64,000 bases of DNA from JACMLD01 sp039916305 (GCA_039916305.1 JBDSLR010000024.1:118676-182675), one strand, 5' to 3'; shown: positions 16,912 through 27,238, counted from the first letter of the stretch. Notes: a model not told the origin generated them from the sequence alone. Translations and numbers: made by a program.

Positions 16912-19900
16912 TTAATTACTTAAACTTCTAAAATCAACGGGCACGAGTTTGCTTACACCAGGCTCCTGCATGGTTACACCATAAATAACATCCACAGCGC
17001 CCATGGTTTGCTTATTATGTGTTACAATAATAAACTGGCTCTCTTCACTGAACTGGCGTATCATGTTTGTAAACTTACCTACGTTGGCATCATCCAGCGG
17101 CGCATCTACCTCATCCAGTATACAGAAAGGGGCCGGCTTGATTAAATAGATGGCAAACAACAACGCAGTAGCAGTCAATGTTTTTTCTCCACCACTCAAC
17201 TGGCTAATAGAGGAAGGTCGCTTGCCTTTTGGTTTCGCCACAATATCAATACCAGTCTCGGCCAGGTTATCGGGATTTTCCAATACCATGTCCGCCGTAT
17301 CATCTTCTGTAAACAAAGCTTTGAATACTTTCTGAAAGTTTTCACGCACTTTATTAAACGTATCCAAAAATGCCTGGTTGGCGGTGGCTTCTACTTCCTG
17401 TATGGTTTGCATCAGGCTGTCTTTGGCCGTTACCAGGTCATTCTTTTGTTCAAGAATAAAATCATATCTTTTTTTCATTTCCTGGAAAGCCTCAATCGCG
17501 GTAGGATTTACTTCACCCAGGTTCTCCAGCCGCTTCTTCATCCTGTCGCTCTTCTCCTGCAATTCTGTAACCGGCGTTTCGGTATTTCTTGGCTGGTCAA
17601 TAATATCATCCAGGTTAATCCTGAATTCTACCTGCAGGCGTTCTTTCATTCCCGCCAGCTGCAGTTTCAGTTCATTCAGCTTATCTTTTATTTCGGCCAG
17701 CAAATGCTCGGCCTGCTCTTTTTCTTTTACTGTGTGGCGTAAAGCGCTTTCTTTTTCGTTCAGTTCATTGCGCAGGTTATAATAAGATTGGTCGGCTTCG
17801 TTCAGTGTAGTTTCCGCCGCTTCTTTTTTATGCAACAGATCAATATGCGCCTGCTCTGCAATTTCCAGGACTTCACTGCCTTCCGAGATACTTTCCTGGG
17901 TTTGTTTCAACTGCGATGCATTGGCTTCAATCTGCGCCCGCAAATCATTTAATTGATTGCTTTTAAATGCAAGCTCCTGTTTCAATGCATTGATTTTACT
18001 GTGCTGCCGGGTTACCTGCAGGTTAAAATCATTGTAACCAGCCATTACTTCATTGTAAGCTGCTTCTACTACCTTGTATTCATCTTCACTGGAGCGTAGC
18101 TTATCCCTCAATTCATTCAATGTACCTACCAGTTGCATCCATTCATTGCGAACACCTTCTACCCCACCCACGGTTTCTTCCAGGGTCAACTGCAATTCTT
18201 CTACCCTGTTCTGCGATGTGCCCTGCGATGCATGCAGGTTCTCCGTTTTATTTTCCAAAGAGAACACAAAATTGGTCAGGCGGTTAATATCTTCCTGCGC
18301 CTGTTTAATGGCCGTTTCCTTTAACTGTTCATTGTAACCAATTACTTCATTGTGTTTTGACTGGATAGCCGCTTTCAGGCTGCTTACAATAATTTCCTGC
18401 GCTGCTATTTCTTCGGCTAATTTTTCTAAATTTTTAGCACGGCCAATTTTCTTTCCCTCAAACAGGCCAACGCTGCCACCGGTTAATGAATATTTTCCTT
18501 TTACATATTTGCCATGCTTCTCCAGTACAATAGAACCGTTGCTGTTGGCCAGCGCCGCTTCGCTCTCTGCTATAAATACATTGCCCAGTAAATAATTAGC
18601 CAGGCTGCGGTATTTTTCATCCACTTCAATTACTTCCATAGCGCGGATGGTCTCAGGAATATCATGCGTTGAACCAAAATCCTGTCCTTCCACATCTAAT
18701 TTATCCAGCAAAAAGAAATTGGCTTTCCCCTTTTTATTGTCATCTAATAAATGCACGGCCTGCAAACCTTCCTGCAGGTTATTAACCACATAGTAGTTCA
18801 GGTAAGGCTCCAGCACATTTTCCACTGCTGCACGGTATTCTTCTTTTACATAAATGATATCAGAAAGAATGGGTGCAGTATGGTTCCAGCCAGTATTTTT
18901 ATGCAGGAACTTAATGCTCTCCGGATAACCTTCCATTGAGTCTACCAGGCTCTTCAGCAAATCATATTCATTTCTGCGGCTATCCAGCTTCCTGTTTTCA
19001 TCGGCCAGTTGCTGGCGCAATAGCTCTACTTCACTTTGGGTTTGTAATATCTGTTCTTTAGTATGGTCGTGCTGCTCCTGCAATTGCAGCAAATCCCTTT
19101 TACGGCCTTCCAGTTCTTCTTCTTTAATACGGCGTTCTTCTTCCAGCTGTTTTAACTGGCTGCTGCGTACTTCTCTTTCTTCTTCAATCTGCTCTATGGC
19201 CCTTTGTAAATTCTGGATGGACGTATCAGCCACGGCCACTTTTTTCTCTGCTTCAAACTGGCTGCGCTGTATGCTCAGGTTTTCACTGCGCAGGCTGTCT
19301 ACATGGCTTCTTTTTTCATCAAATACCTTGCGCTTATCTTCAACACTCACTTTTAATGCTTCCAGCTGTTGCTGCAGGTTTTCCAGTTTGCCCTGCTCCT
19401 CCGTGCCCTGCTGCTCAGTAAATAAAATGCTTTCTTCAAGACCTTTCAATTGGCCCTCGCCTTTGTTTAAAAAGGCCTCCAGGCTGGCAGATTTTTCCTG
19501 TAAGAAATTCAGGCGCTGGCTGGCCAGGTTCTTTTCATTTTCTTTTGTGCGGAGTGTTTGCAGCAAATCATTAAACTCATGCTGCATGCTCTGCAGAGCC
19601 CGCTCCTTTTCAATAAAGGCTATGCGTTCCTGTTCCAGTGCTGCTTCTGCGCCGGCAATGCTAGCTTCTAACTGGAATTTTTTGTTGGTTTCTGCTTCAG
19701 ATTGTTCATTCAGGTCACGGTAGGTAACATTAAACCCTTCCAAGGACGCTTTGGCCAGCTCAATGCTATGCTCGCGGTATTCTTTTTTTATTTCGTGGTA
19801 TTTCTCTGCTTTTTTGGCCTGGTTTTCCAGGCTTTTCAGCTGGTTGTTTATTTCAAACAATAAATCTTCAATACGGGCGATGTCCTGCTCGGTAGCATCC

Positions 19901-20442
19901 AGCTTCAATTTCGCTTCACGCTTACGGGTTTTATAGATGGTAATGCCGGCAGCCTGCTCCAGCATGCGGCGACGGCTATTTTCCTTGTCCTTGATAATTT
20001 CATCTACCATGCCCAGTTCAATGATGGCATAACTGTCGGTGCTTACACCCGTGTCCATAAACAGGTTCTGTATATCTTTTAAGCGGCACTGCACATCGTT
20101 CAGGCGGTACTCGCTCTCACCACTTTTGTAAAACTTACGGGTAACCGTAACCGTATTAAATTCAGTAGGCAGCAGGTTGCGGGTATTCTCAAAAGTAAGG
20201 CTTACCTCAGCCAGTCCGGAGGCACTGCGGGTCTTTGAACCGTTAAACACCAGGCTATCCAGGTTTTCACTGCGCAGGTGGCTGATTTTCTGTTCACCAA
20301 TTACCCAGCGGATGCTGTCTATGATATTGCTTTTTCCACAGCCATTTGGCCCAATAACGCCGGTAATGCCCTCGTCAAAATTGAGTACAGTCTTATCTGC
20401 AAAGCTTTTAAACCCTTTTATTTCTAAACTCTTTAATCTCAC
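16912..20442 (-). CDS. smc: Chromosome segregation protein SMC
   Basis: About 1176 residues from a GTG start at 20442 (VRLKSLEIKGFKSFADK). The longer ATG version adds 17 residues unlike any SMC N-terminus and would cross the promoter box. N-terminal ATPase half: Walker A GPNGCGKSN (residues 31-39). Long coiled coils follow (about 170-500 and 670-1000), around a hinge beginning at GYPESIKFL and including ILSDIIYVKEEYRAAVENVLEPYL. C-terminal half: signature ISQLSGGEKTLTA and Walker B FCILDEVDAPLDD. SMC dimers with Scp proteins organise and segregate the chromosome. It stands alone on its strand, which is usual in this phylum. Confidence 0.97.
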   Translation of the reverse strand: MRLKSLEIKGFKSFADKTVLNFDEGITGVIGPNGCGKSNIIDSIRWVIGEQKISHLRSENLDSLVFNGSKTRSASGLAEVSLTFENTRNLLPTEFNTVTVTRKFYKSGESEYRLNDVQCRLKDIQNLFMDTGVSTDSYAIIELGMVDEIIKDKENSRRRMLEQAAGITIYKTRKREAKLKLDATEQDIARIEDLLFEINNQLKSLENQAKKAEKYHEIKKEYREHSIELAKASLEGFNVTYRDLNEQSEAETNKKFQLEASIAGAEAALEQERIAFIEKERALQSMQHEFNDLLQTLRTKENEKNLASQRLNFLQEKSASLEAFLNKGEGQLKGLEESILFTEQQGTEEQGKLENLQQQLEALKVSVEDKRKVFDEKRSHVDSLRSENLSIQRSQFEAEKKVAVADTSIQNLQRAIEQIEEEREVRSSQLKQLEEERRIKEEELEGRKRDLLQLQEQHDHTKEQILQTQSEVELLRQQLADENRKLDSRRNEYDLLKSLVDSMEGYPESIKFLHKNTGWNHTAPILSDIIYVKEEYRAAVENVLEPYLNYYVVNNLQEGLQAVHLLDDNKKGKANFFLLDKLDVEGQDFGSTHDIPETIRAMEVIEVDEKYRSLANYLLGNVFIAESEAALANSNGSIVLEKHGKYVKGKYSLTGGSVGLFEGKKIGRAKNLEKLAEEIAAQEIIVSSLKAAIQSKHNEVIGYNEQLKETAIKQAQEDINRLTNFVFSLENKTENLHASQGTSQNRVEELQLTLEETVGGVEGVRNEWMQLVGTLNELRDKLRSSEDEYKVVEAAYNEVMAGYNDFNLQVTRQHSKINALKQELAFKSNQLNDLRAQIEANASQLKQTQESISEGSEVLEIAEQAHIDLLHKKEAAETTLNEADQSYYNLRNELNEKESALRHTVKEKEQAEHLLAEIKDKLNELKLQLAGMKERLQVEFRINLDDIIDQPRNTETPVTELQEKSDRMKKRLENLGEVNPTAIEAFQEMKKRYDFILEQKNDLVTAKDSLMQTIQEVEATANQAFLDTFNKVRENFQKVFKALFTEDDTADMVLENPDNLAETGIDIVAKPKGKRPSSISQLSGGEKTLTATALLFAIYLIKPAPFCILDEVDAPLDDANVGKFTNMIRQFSEESQFIIVTHNKQTMGAVDVIYGVTMQEPGVSKLVPVDFRSLSN

Positions 20443-20467
20443 AGTGAAAAGTTTTAAGTAGAACGGA

Positions 20468-20475
20468 CAAATATA
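20468..20475 (-). promoter_or_regulatory. Bacteroidota -7 box for smc
   Basis: TATATTTG on the minus strand matches the TAnnTTTG consensus exactly and lies 26 nt before the GTG start. A TTTG-like -33 element is present upstream with shorter than usual spacing. Confidence 0.5.
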
Positions 20476-20740
20476 TTTTTTTGCTGCTAACAAAAAAGCA
20501 GCTTTGGCGCTTGAAGGAGTATAATTATTAACCTGTTATACACAAACATCAAACCCAGTATTATTTATCAACAGATTGTGAGCAAATAAGGTACGATTTG
20601 CTTGGAAGGGGCGGGAAACACTCAACAAACCACCTGTATGTACAGCTATCCATAAAGCATTGATAGCAGATGATCTTATATTAATTAAATTTGAAGCTCC
20701 GTGTTTATATAATAGTAACCCGCTGAACCAAAGCATAGTT

Positions 20741-22603
20741 ATGCAAACAGAAGATACTGTTACTGATTCCATCGTTGCAACCATGGCTTACTTTGAACGT
20801 ATCCTGTCAGAAAGGTTGCAGGCTTTTTATGCCGGGTCCGCCTTTGATGAAGCGTGTTTTAATACAGATTTTCTGCAGGCGTTTCCGCTTTCGCCGGTGG
20901 CCAGTTTAAAGCGCCATTATGATTTAACGGAAATGGAGTTTATTTTATTTTTAACGGCTTTGCTGCCGCACCTGGACGCATATACTGTTGATCGTCATGT
21001 TGAGCGATGGTTACATGGCCGAAGCGGTGATTGTGCTGAGATAGGCGGCATAAGAAATGCCCGGCACCGCGGTTTTGTTCCCACCGTACAGACTTTTGTG
21101 TTCCTGGTGGCCGGCAATGATTTTGCGAAAAAATTACAACTCAGGAATTTTTTCCACTCAACTTCACCGATACTTAGAAAAAAGCTGGTCCTGGTAGAAA
21201 AACCCGGCGAAGGAGATCCCTTTACAAGTGCTGTTATTTCAGTGCCGGATGAACACGTAAATTCCTTTTTTGGCACCAAAGAACCCATTCCTGATTACAG
21301 CTCATCTTTTCCTGCTAAAATGTTGCACACGAGGTTAGACTGGGAGTCGCTTGTGCTGAATGATACTACCAGGAATGGGATAGCCGATCTGAAAGACTGG
21401 TTCATGAATAATTACGCACTCCTTCATACCACCGGCGCAGCAGCAGATGAGCAACATGGGTATAAAATATTGTTTTATGGGCCGCCCGGCACGGGGAAAA
21501 CATTGGCCGCTGCGCTGATTGGCAGGCAATTTAATACACCTGTTTTCAGAATCGATATATCCCTGCTGGTTGCCAACGATTATGCAGCCGCCATAGGGAT
21601 TATTGACAATATTTTTCGGTTGGCAGAGCAAAACAGCTGGATACTGCTGATTGATCAGATAATGCATGTCAAAGATAAATACACAGCAGGCATATATGGC
21701 TCAGCAAAGCTTTTTAACGATCCTGTTACTTACCTGCTGCAGCGCACCGAAGATTATCCTGGCATTGTAATTTTTGAAACTACTTCCATTCAACGAATGG
21801 ATGACAATTTCCTCCGTAAACTGCAGTCAACGGTTGAATTCCTTTTTCCCAATGGAGTGGAAAGAAAACGCTTATGGATGCAGGGTATACCCACTGATTT
21901 TTCACTTGACAAAGAGGTGGATTTGAGTGAAACGGGAGAAAATTATCATTTATCCGGCGCTGACATTACAAAAATTATCAAAAGAATAAGTTTAAAAGTG
22001 CACAGCAGAAATGACCGTTGTATAAAACAGGCAGATATTATGGATGCTATCAGCGCACAATTTAAATTTGCGGACAAAAACGATATCAGGATATTTGTTT
22101 CTTACAGCAGCAAAGACCGGAAAATGCGCGATCTGCTGGTAGATGGCATTAAAGAACACCTGGCTGTTAAAACTGACATACAATATTCTGTCTGGGATGA
22201 CCGCCAGATTAATATGGGCGCTAACTGGCAGCAGGATATTGACAAAGCACTGCAGACCTGCCGGGTAGCTATTTTGCTGGTAAGTGCCAGTTTTGCAGCG
22301 TCTCCATATATCCGTGACAATGAATTGAGTTCTTTCCTGGAAAAGAAAAAAGAGACTGGCTACCTGGTATTGCCGGTATTAATCCGTCAGTTTTCTATCA
22401 AAGACGCCAAAGACCTGTCTGCGCTTAATTTCTTTAAGACCTACTATTCAGATTACGATTTCAACGACCCGGCCACGCGCAATGAAATAATACCTTTTGA
22501 TGTGCTGGGTGATGACGAAAAAACCAGCAATAAAAAATTTCAGGATTATTACTACAAGTTGTCTGAATACATTCATACGGCTGTATGCAACCAGTTTACA
22601 TAA
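20741..22603 (+). CDS. AAA+ ATPase fused to a C-terminal TIR domain
   Basis: 620 residues from the ATG at 20741 (MQTEDTVTDSIV). An in-frame ATG 27 codons upstream adds a leader-like stretch. Residues 1 to about 200 resemble the N-terminal helical/winged part of Bacteroidota AAA proteins. The AAA+ core follows: Walker A GPPGTGKT with K253, but Walker B reads ILLIDQ (D305-Q306, catalytic Glu replaced by Gln), and the usual sensor-1 TN after the fourth strand is TTS. Residues about 448-575 form a TIR domain: RIFVSYSSKD, YSVWDD, CRVAILLVSASFAASPYIRDNEL. The putative catalytic glutamate of NADase TIRs is kept (E528). Binding without hydrolysis by the AAA part, gating an NADase TIR, would fit an immune effector; this is inference. 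It sits between smc and a MutS-like gene, which are not obvious partners. Confidence 0.85.
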   Translation: MQTEDTVTDSIVATMAYFERILSERLQAFYAGSAFDEACFNTDFLQAFPLSPVASLKRHYDLTEMEFILFLTALLPHLDAYTVDRHVERWLHGRSGDCAEIGGIRNARHRGFVPTVQTFVFLVAGNDFAKKLQLRNFFHSTSPILRKKLVLVEKPGEGDPFTSAVISVPDEHVNSFFGTKEPIPDYSSSFPAKMLHTRLDWESLVLNDTTRNGIADLKDWFMNNYALLHTTGAAADEQHGYKILFYGPPGTGKTLAAALIGRQFNTPVFRIDISLLVANDYAAAIGIIDNIFRLAEQNSWILLIDQIMHVKDKYTAGIYGSAKLFNDPVTYLLQRTEDYPGIVIFETTSIQRMDDNFLRKLQSTVEFLFPNGVERKRLWMQGIPTDFSLDKEVDLSETGENYHLSGADITKIIKRISLKVHSRNDRCIKQADIMDAISAQFKFADKNDIRIFVSYSSKDRKMRDLLVDGIKEHLAVKTDIQYSVWDDRQINMGANWQQDIDKALQTCRVAILLVSASFAASPYIRDNELSSFLEKKKETGYLVLPVLIRQFSIKDAKDLSALNFFKTYYSDYDFNDPATRNEIIPFDVLGDDEKTSNKKFQDYYYKLSEYIHTAVCNQFT

Positions 22604-22619
22604 ATATTTACCGGAATAG

Positions 22620-22800
22620 TCCATGCGTTTAATGCCACCCTTCCAGGGTTTATTCTATTTCTTGATGCGGTTTCTATATTAATGGCAGCCTTTCAGGCTT
22701 ATCTAATCCAGAATGGATGGTATTACTATAGAAATTATACCAGAAAAAAAGTTGCAAAACCCCGACGGGGTGACATTAGAATGACTGCAATAAACAATTC
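22620..22800. repeat. Hairpin-rich intergenic repeat
   Basis: Contains short back-to-back stems: ACCCTTCCAGGGT, AGCCTTTCAGGCT and AACCCCGACGGGGT, with a TATAGAAATTATACCAG stretch between them. The spacer at 56535-56640 has the same style. It resembles dispersed non-coding repeats of Chitinophagaceae. No gene is seen here. Confidence 0.5.
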
Positions 22801-22864
22801 CAATAACTTTACATAGATTGTCAGGCGTAATAAATTTCATCAAACATCAAACGGGCTACACCAA

Positions 22865-24142
22865 ATGATAAACTGTAATGACCTGCACATAGAAGACGAG
22901 ATAATGCCCTTGTTTGATGCTACGTTTAATTTTCATTCAGGCCAGGCGCTTCGACATATCTTACATGATCCGCTGGGTGATACAAAAGCTATTGAAAACC
23001 GCCAGCATTTACTAAAAGGTTTTATTGCTAACCGCGAAGTCCTGAAAGATTATTCGTATTCGAGGTTTAACCTCGCAGAATTACAGGATTTTTTTGCAAC
23101 TTTTGCTGCCGGATCTTTTTCCGGTAGCAGCCTTACCCGCAAGCTGATGTTCTCTGAGAAAGAACGGCATTCCAAAAGAGGGAAGCTTATTTTAATGATC
23201 CTTCTTTTCAATAAAATACACAGCTCCTACCTGGGCAAATTGGATCTGTCCGTTTTTCCAAAAGAATATGCCGGTGAACTGGAACAGCTCAATCAATTTT
23301 TCGCCGATTTTAACCTGGCGCAGTACGAATCCATTTACCGTAAGAAAAACAAAATAGCCGTCAGCCATATAGTGGAGCTGATGAAAATTATTACAGAAAA
23401 AACTACCAGTGGTGCGGTTGCTGCGTTCTGGAACCGCTGGTTTTTGTTTGAAGCTTATCTTTCTATCAGCAATGGTATTATTAAACATGGATTTGTATTT
23501 CCATCTTTTACCAAAGGCAGTTTTGCAGTTGAGGGCATCTATCACCCCTTCTTAAAAAACCCGGTTAAAAATGATATCAGCGCCAGCCGCAATGTAATTC
23601 TGTTAACGGGCCCAAATATGTCGGGCAAATCTACCCTGCTTAAAGCCGTTAGCTTATGTGTTTACCTGGCACATACCGGCCTTGCCGTGCCCGCTTCCAA
23701 AGCCAGCATGCCTTTTTTTAAAACCATTTCTGTGGCCATCAACCTTACAGACAGCATTGTAAGCGGGTACAGCCATTTTATGTCAGAAATTATTACGCTG
23801 AAAAATGTATTGGAGGAAGCCGCCGGAAATGCTACCTGTTTTGCGGTGTTTGATGAATTGTTCAGGGGAACCAATATAGAAGACGCACTGGAAATCAGTA
23901 CCACTACAATTAAAGGCCTGGCGAACTTCCCCCACTCCCTGTTTTTTATTTCTACCCACCTGCACCAGTTGAAAGAGATGGAAGAAGTAAAAACAAATAA
24001 AGTCACTACCCTGTACATTGATTGCAAACTCAGCAACGACATACCGGCATTCACTTATAAACTGAAAGAAGGCTGGTCTGATCTCAGGATTGGGCGCATC
24101 CTCTTTGAACGGGAGGGATTAAATGATTTGTTAAACCCATAA
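22865..24142 (+). CDS. MutS-family ATPase lacking mismatch-recognition domains
   Basis: 425 residues, about half the length of MutS. It has a helical lever/core region (residues 1 to about 230) and a C-terminal ABC-type ATPase: Walker A GPNMSGKST, a conserved switch near DSIVSGYSHFMSEI, Walker B CFAVFDELFRGTN with the MutS-specific DELxRGT pattern, and a final STHLHQL histidine switch. The N-terminal mismatch-binding and connector domains of MutS are absent, and there is no Smr nuclease domain as in MutS2. It belongs to the short MutS-related families that are frequent in Bacteroidota and functionally uncharacterised. It could act on DNA junctions; this is inference. Confidence 0.85.
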   Translation: MINCNDLHIEDEIMPLFDATFNFHSGQALRHILHDPLGDTKAIENRQHLLKGFIANREVLKDYSYSRFNLAELQDFFATFAAGSFSGSSLTRKLMFSEKERHSKRGKLILMILLFNKIHSSYLGKLDLSVFPKEYAGELEQLNQFFADFNLAQYESIYRKKNKIAVSHIVELMKIITEKTTSGAVAAFWNRWFLFEAYLSISNGIIKHGFVFPSFTKGSFAVEGIYHPFLKNPVKNDISASRNVILLTGPNMSGKSTLLKAVSLCVYLAHTGLAVPASKASMPFFKTISVAINLTDSIVSGYSHFMSEIITLKNVLEEAAGNATCFAVFDELFRGTNIEDALEISTTTIKGLANFPHSLFFISTHLHQLKEMEEVKTNKVTTLYIDCKLSNDIPAFTYKLKEGWSDLRIGRILFEREGLNDLLNP

Positions 24143-24301
24143 TAAGCCAGGTATAGCTGCCAATAGCCCCCTTCCTTCTGAAGCATTCCCGGTTCACTGA
24201 GTTCATTATTGCTGTGCCTGTTAAATGACCCTTTATCAGCATAAAAACACCCTTTCCAATGCAATTTTATAAGTGGTGATTAACATTGGCAAATATGCAT
24301 T

Positions 24302-24309
24302 TACATTTG
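24302..24309 (+). promoter_or_regulatory. Candidate -7 box for the M16 peptidase gene
   Basis: TACATTTG matches TAnnTTTG and lies 19 nt before the ATG at 24329. No clear -33 TTTG is found at the standard distance, so support is modest. Confidence 0.3.
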
Positions 24310-24328
24310 ATTACAAAAAACCTCAACT

Positions 24329-27184
24329 ATGACCATCTTTAAGAAATGCATGTTAAGCCTGTTACTTACAGGTTTTTTTTATGTACCAGCACTTAGCCAG
24401 TATGGCGCTGCGGATGCTATACCACTTGACCCAAATGTAAAAGTGGGTAAGCTGCCCAATGGACTAACTTATTATATTTCGAAAAACGTAAAGCCTGCAA
24501 AAAAAGTTGAACTGCGGCTGGCAGTTAATGCGGGTTCTGTGCTGGAAAATGATAACCAGCGCGGACTGGCGCATTTTATGGAACACATGGGTTTTAATGG
24601 CACCACGCATTTCCCAAAAAATGAGCTGGTTGATTTTTTGCAAAAATCCGGTGTAAAATTTGGCGCAGATCTGAATGCATATACAAGTTTTGACGAAACC
24701 GTGTATATTCTTCCTGTACCCACTGATGACCCCGCGATGTTTGACAAAGGATTGATGGTGCTGGAAGACTGGGCATTTAATAACGTGTTTGATAAAAATG
24801 AAATCGAAAAAGAACGCGGTGTTGTCCTGGAAGAATCCCGCCTGCGCAAAGGCGCTTTCGAGCGCATGAGCACATTATACTATCCCCGCTTATTCAATGG
24901 ATCAAAATATGCTGAGCGGCTGCCCATTGGAAAAGATGATATACTGAAAACGTTTAAACCGGAAACGCTTAAAAGTTTTTATAAGAACTGGTACCGGCCC
25001 AACCAGATGGCAGTAATGGTAGTGGGCGATATCGATCCGGCTGAAGCAGAAAAACTGATCCGTGCTCATTTCAGCAAATTTACCAATCCGCCTGCAGCAA
25101 CTGCGAGACCTGCGGTAATACCCATTACAGTGCGGGTTAAGCCTGAAGCGATGGTATTGACTGATGAAGAAGCTACCAACACATTTGTACAGATATACAA
25201 TTTTGTAAAACCGGCGCAAAAAGTAAAAACCTGGGGCGATTACCGCAAGGGCGTTATTGAAAATCTCGTCAGTTCATTAATCAACCAGCGCCTGCAGCAA
25301 CTCACGCAGAAGGAAAACCCACCCTTCCTGTTTGCAAATGCCGGCTTCAGTCCTTTCATCAGGGGTTACAGCTCATTTAATTCATTTGCGGTATTAAGCA
25401 AGGGAACCATACAGGATGCAGTGAATGCACTGATAACGGAGACCAACCGCGCCAGGCAATTTGGATTTTTACAAACTGAACTTGACCGCGCAAAAGCCAG
25501 CCTCCTGAATGGAACTGAAAAAGCCTATAATGAAAGGGAAAAATCAGAATCGGGGCAGCTGATCGGGCAATATGTAAACAGTTTTTTGAACGGTAGCCCT
25601 ATACCGGGTATCAGTAACCGTTACAACTTTATACAACAAAACCTGCCGGCTATTAGCCTGCAGGAAGTTAATGACGTGGCCAGGAGTATGCCTTCCACCA
25701 GCAATGCATTTACCCTGGTGCAGGCGCCCGCTGCTATGAAAAGCCAGCTGCCCGACAGCAGCCAGCTATTGCAGGCGCTGGTAAATGCCAATTCTATACC
25801 CATACTAGCTTATGAAGAGAAAGCCGTGGCATCCATACTGCTGGATAAAGCTCCTGTTGCAGGAAAAATAACCGCCGAAACGGTTAATGAAAAACTGGGT
25901 TTTACCAACCTTACGCTCAGCAACGGCGTCAGCATAAGCATTAAGCCTACTAATTTAAAAAATGATGAGATAAAGCTGGATGCCTGGCGCCTGGGCGGAT
26001 CGCACAAATACCTGCTGGCTGATAAAGGCAATGCGGAAAACGCGGCAGTGCTTGTTAATACCATGGGTGTAAAAGACCTGTCTTCCTCAGACCTGGAAAA
26101 ATTTATGGCGGGCAAAACAATGGATGCGGGCCCTTATATCAATCCCGATGAAGAAGGCATTGAAGGCAGCAGCAGTGTAAAAGACTTTGAAACATTTTTG
26201 CAACTGATCCACCTTTATTTTACGCAACCACGCAAAGATGAAGTGCTTTTCAATTCTTTTATCAGTAAACAAAAAGGGTCACTGGAATTTCTTAGCAAAA
26301 ACCCGCAGCTGTCCTACCAGGACACATTGAATAAGATTATTTATGATAACAATCCCTGGATGAATGCCATTCCGAAAGTATCAGATTATGATAAAATAAG
26401 CCTGGACAGAAGTTTTGCCATTTATAAAGAAATATTTGGCAATGCATGGGGCATGCATTTTACTTTTGTGGGCAATATTGATGTAGCAAAGGCAAAACCG
26501 TTGCTGGAAAAATACCTGGGCTCATTGCCTGCAACAACCAAAGAAAACACCGTTACTGATATTGGCGCCAGGATGATTAAAGGTTATACCGATATTACAC
26601 TGAAAAGAGGCAAAGAACCCAAGGCCCTGATAAACCTTATGTTTGAAGGCGAGACCACGTATAGCCGTGCAAACCGTCAGCAACTGGCCGTTTTGCTGGA
26701 AGCGCTGAACATTGAGATCATTGAAAAACTGCGCGAAGAGATGAGCGGTATGTACGGAGGCGGTATGAGCGGCGCCGTTCTTAAGCGTCCGTATGCGCAT
26801 TATACCATACAGGCTTCTATTCCTTGCGGCCCGGAGAATGCTGAAAAACTTACCCAGGCCCTGTTGGGCATCATTAAAAATGCGCAGGAGAAAGGTGTAG
26901 CACAGAAAGATCTTGATAAAGTAAAAGAAACCATCAAAAAACAATACAGCGCAAACATGCAACGCAATGAGTACTGGCTTGATAATCTTTCCAGCGCTTT
27001 TATAAATGACGATAACCCGGAAAACATCCTTGATTACATTCAGCTGATTGACAGTATAACCGTGGATGACCTGAAAAATATTGCTAAAAAGTACCTGACT
27101 ACGGACAATATGGTGAAAGCCGTACTATATCCCGAGAGTGCCACCGTTAAAGAAGAAGTAAAAACAACCAAGAAAGGATTTTAA
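24329..27184 (+). CDS. Exported M16 family zinc metallopeptidase
   Basis: 951 residues with signal peptide MTIFKKCMLSLLLTGFFYVPALSQ. The inverted zinc motif H82-F-M-E85-H86 lies in GLAHFMEHMGFNGT, with the third ligand region EKERGVVLEE downstream. The length and a second degenerate M16 half (from about residue 530, GFTNLTLSNGVSISI) give the usual two-lobed clamshell of periplasmic M16 peptidases. They degrade peptides in the cell envelope. It heads a peptidase cluster with the two M14 genes at 27476 and 29139, but a terminator at 27205 separates their transcription. Confidence 0.94.
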   Translation: MTIFKKCMLSLLLTGFFYVPALSQYGAADAIPLDPNVKVGKLPNGLTYYISKNVKPAKKVELRLAVNAGSVLENDNQRGLAHFMEHMGFNGTTHFPKNELVDFLQKSGVKFGADLNAYTSFDETVYILPVPTDDPAMFDKGLMVLEDWAFNNVFDKNEIEKERGVVLEESRLRKGAFERMSTLYYPRLFNGSKYAERLPIGKDDILKTFKPETLKSFYKNWYRPNQMAVMVVGDIDPAEAEKLIRAHFSKFTNPPAATARPAVIPITVRVKPEAMVLTDEEATNTFVQIYNFVKPAQKVKTWGDYRKGVIENLVSSLINQRLQQLTQKENPPFLFANAGFSPFIRGYSSFNSFAVLSKGTIQDAVNALITETNRARQFGFLQTELDRAKASLLNGTEKAYNEREKSESGQLIGQYVNSFLNGSPIPGISNRYNFIQQNLPAISLQEVNDVARSMPSTSNAFTLVQAPAAMKSQLPDSSQLLQALVNANSIPILAYEEKAVASILLDKAPVAGKITAETVNEKLGFTNLTLSNGVSISIKPTNLKNDEIKLDAWRLGGSHKYLLADKGNAENAAVLVNTMGVKDLSSSDLEKFMAGKTMDAGPYINPDEEGIEGSSSVKDFETFLQLIHLYFTQPRKDEVLFNSFISKQKGSLEFLSKNPQLSYQDTLNKIIYDNNPWMNAIPKVSDYDKISLDRSFAIYKEIFGNAWGMHFTFVGNIDVAKAKPLLEKYLGSLPATTKENTVTDIGARMIKGYTDITLKRGKEPKALINLMFEGETTYSRANRQQLAVLLEALNIEIIEKLREEMSGMYGGGMSGAVLKRPYAHYTIQASIPCGPENAEKLTQALLGIIKNAQEKGVAQKDLDKVKETIKKQYSANMQRNEYWLDNLSSAFINDDNPENILDYIQLIDSITVDDLKNIAKKYLTTDNMVKAVLYPESATVKEEVKTTKKGF

Positions 27185-27204
27185 AAACATTGTATGGCTA
27201 TAGC

Positions 27205-27238
27205 AAAGGCTGCTCCGGAATACGGGGCAGCCTTTTTT
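27205..27238 (+). terminator. Rho-independent terminator after the M16 gene
   Basis: AAAGGCTGC (27205-27213) pairs with GCAGCCTTT (27227-27235) and is followed by a run of T. It lies 20 bp after the stop codon. Confidence 0.8.

Noticed and set aside
20481..20502. TGCTGCTAAC stretch resembling the cassette boxes, upstream of smc
   Set aside because: It forms a simple GCTGC / GCAGC hairpin and lacks the second set of paired boxes and any cassette-like gene. It also warns that the single box at 10179 is weak evidence by itself.
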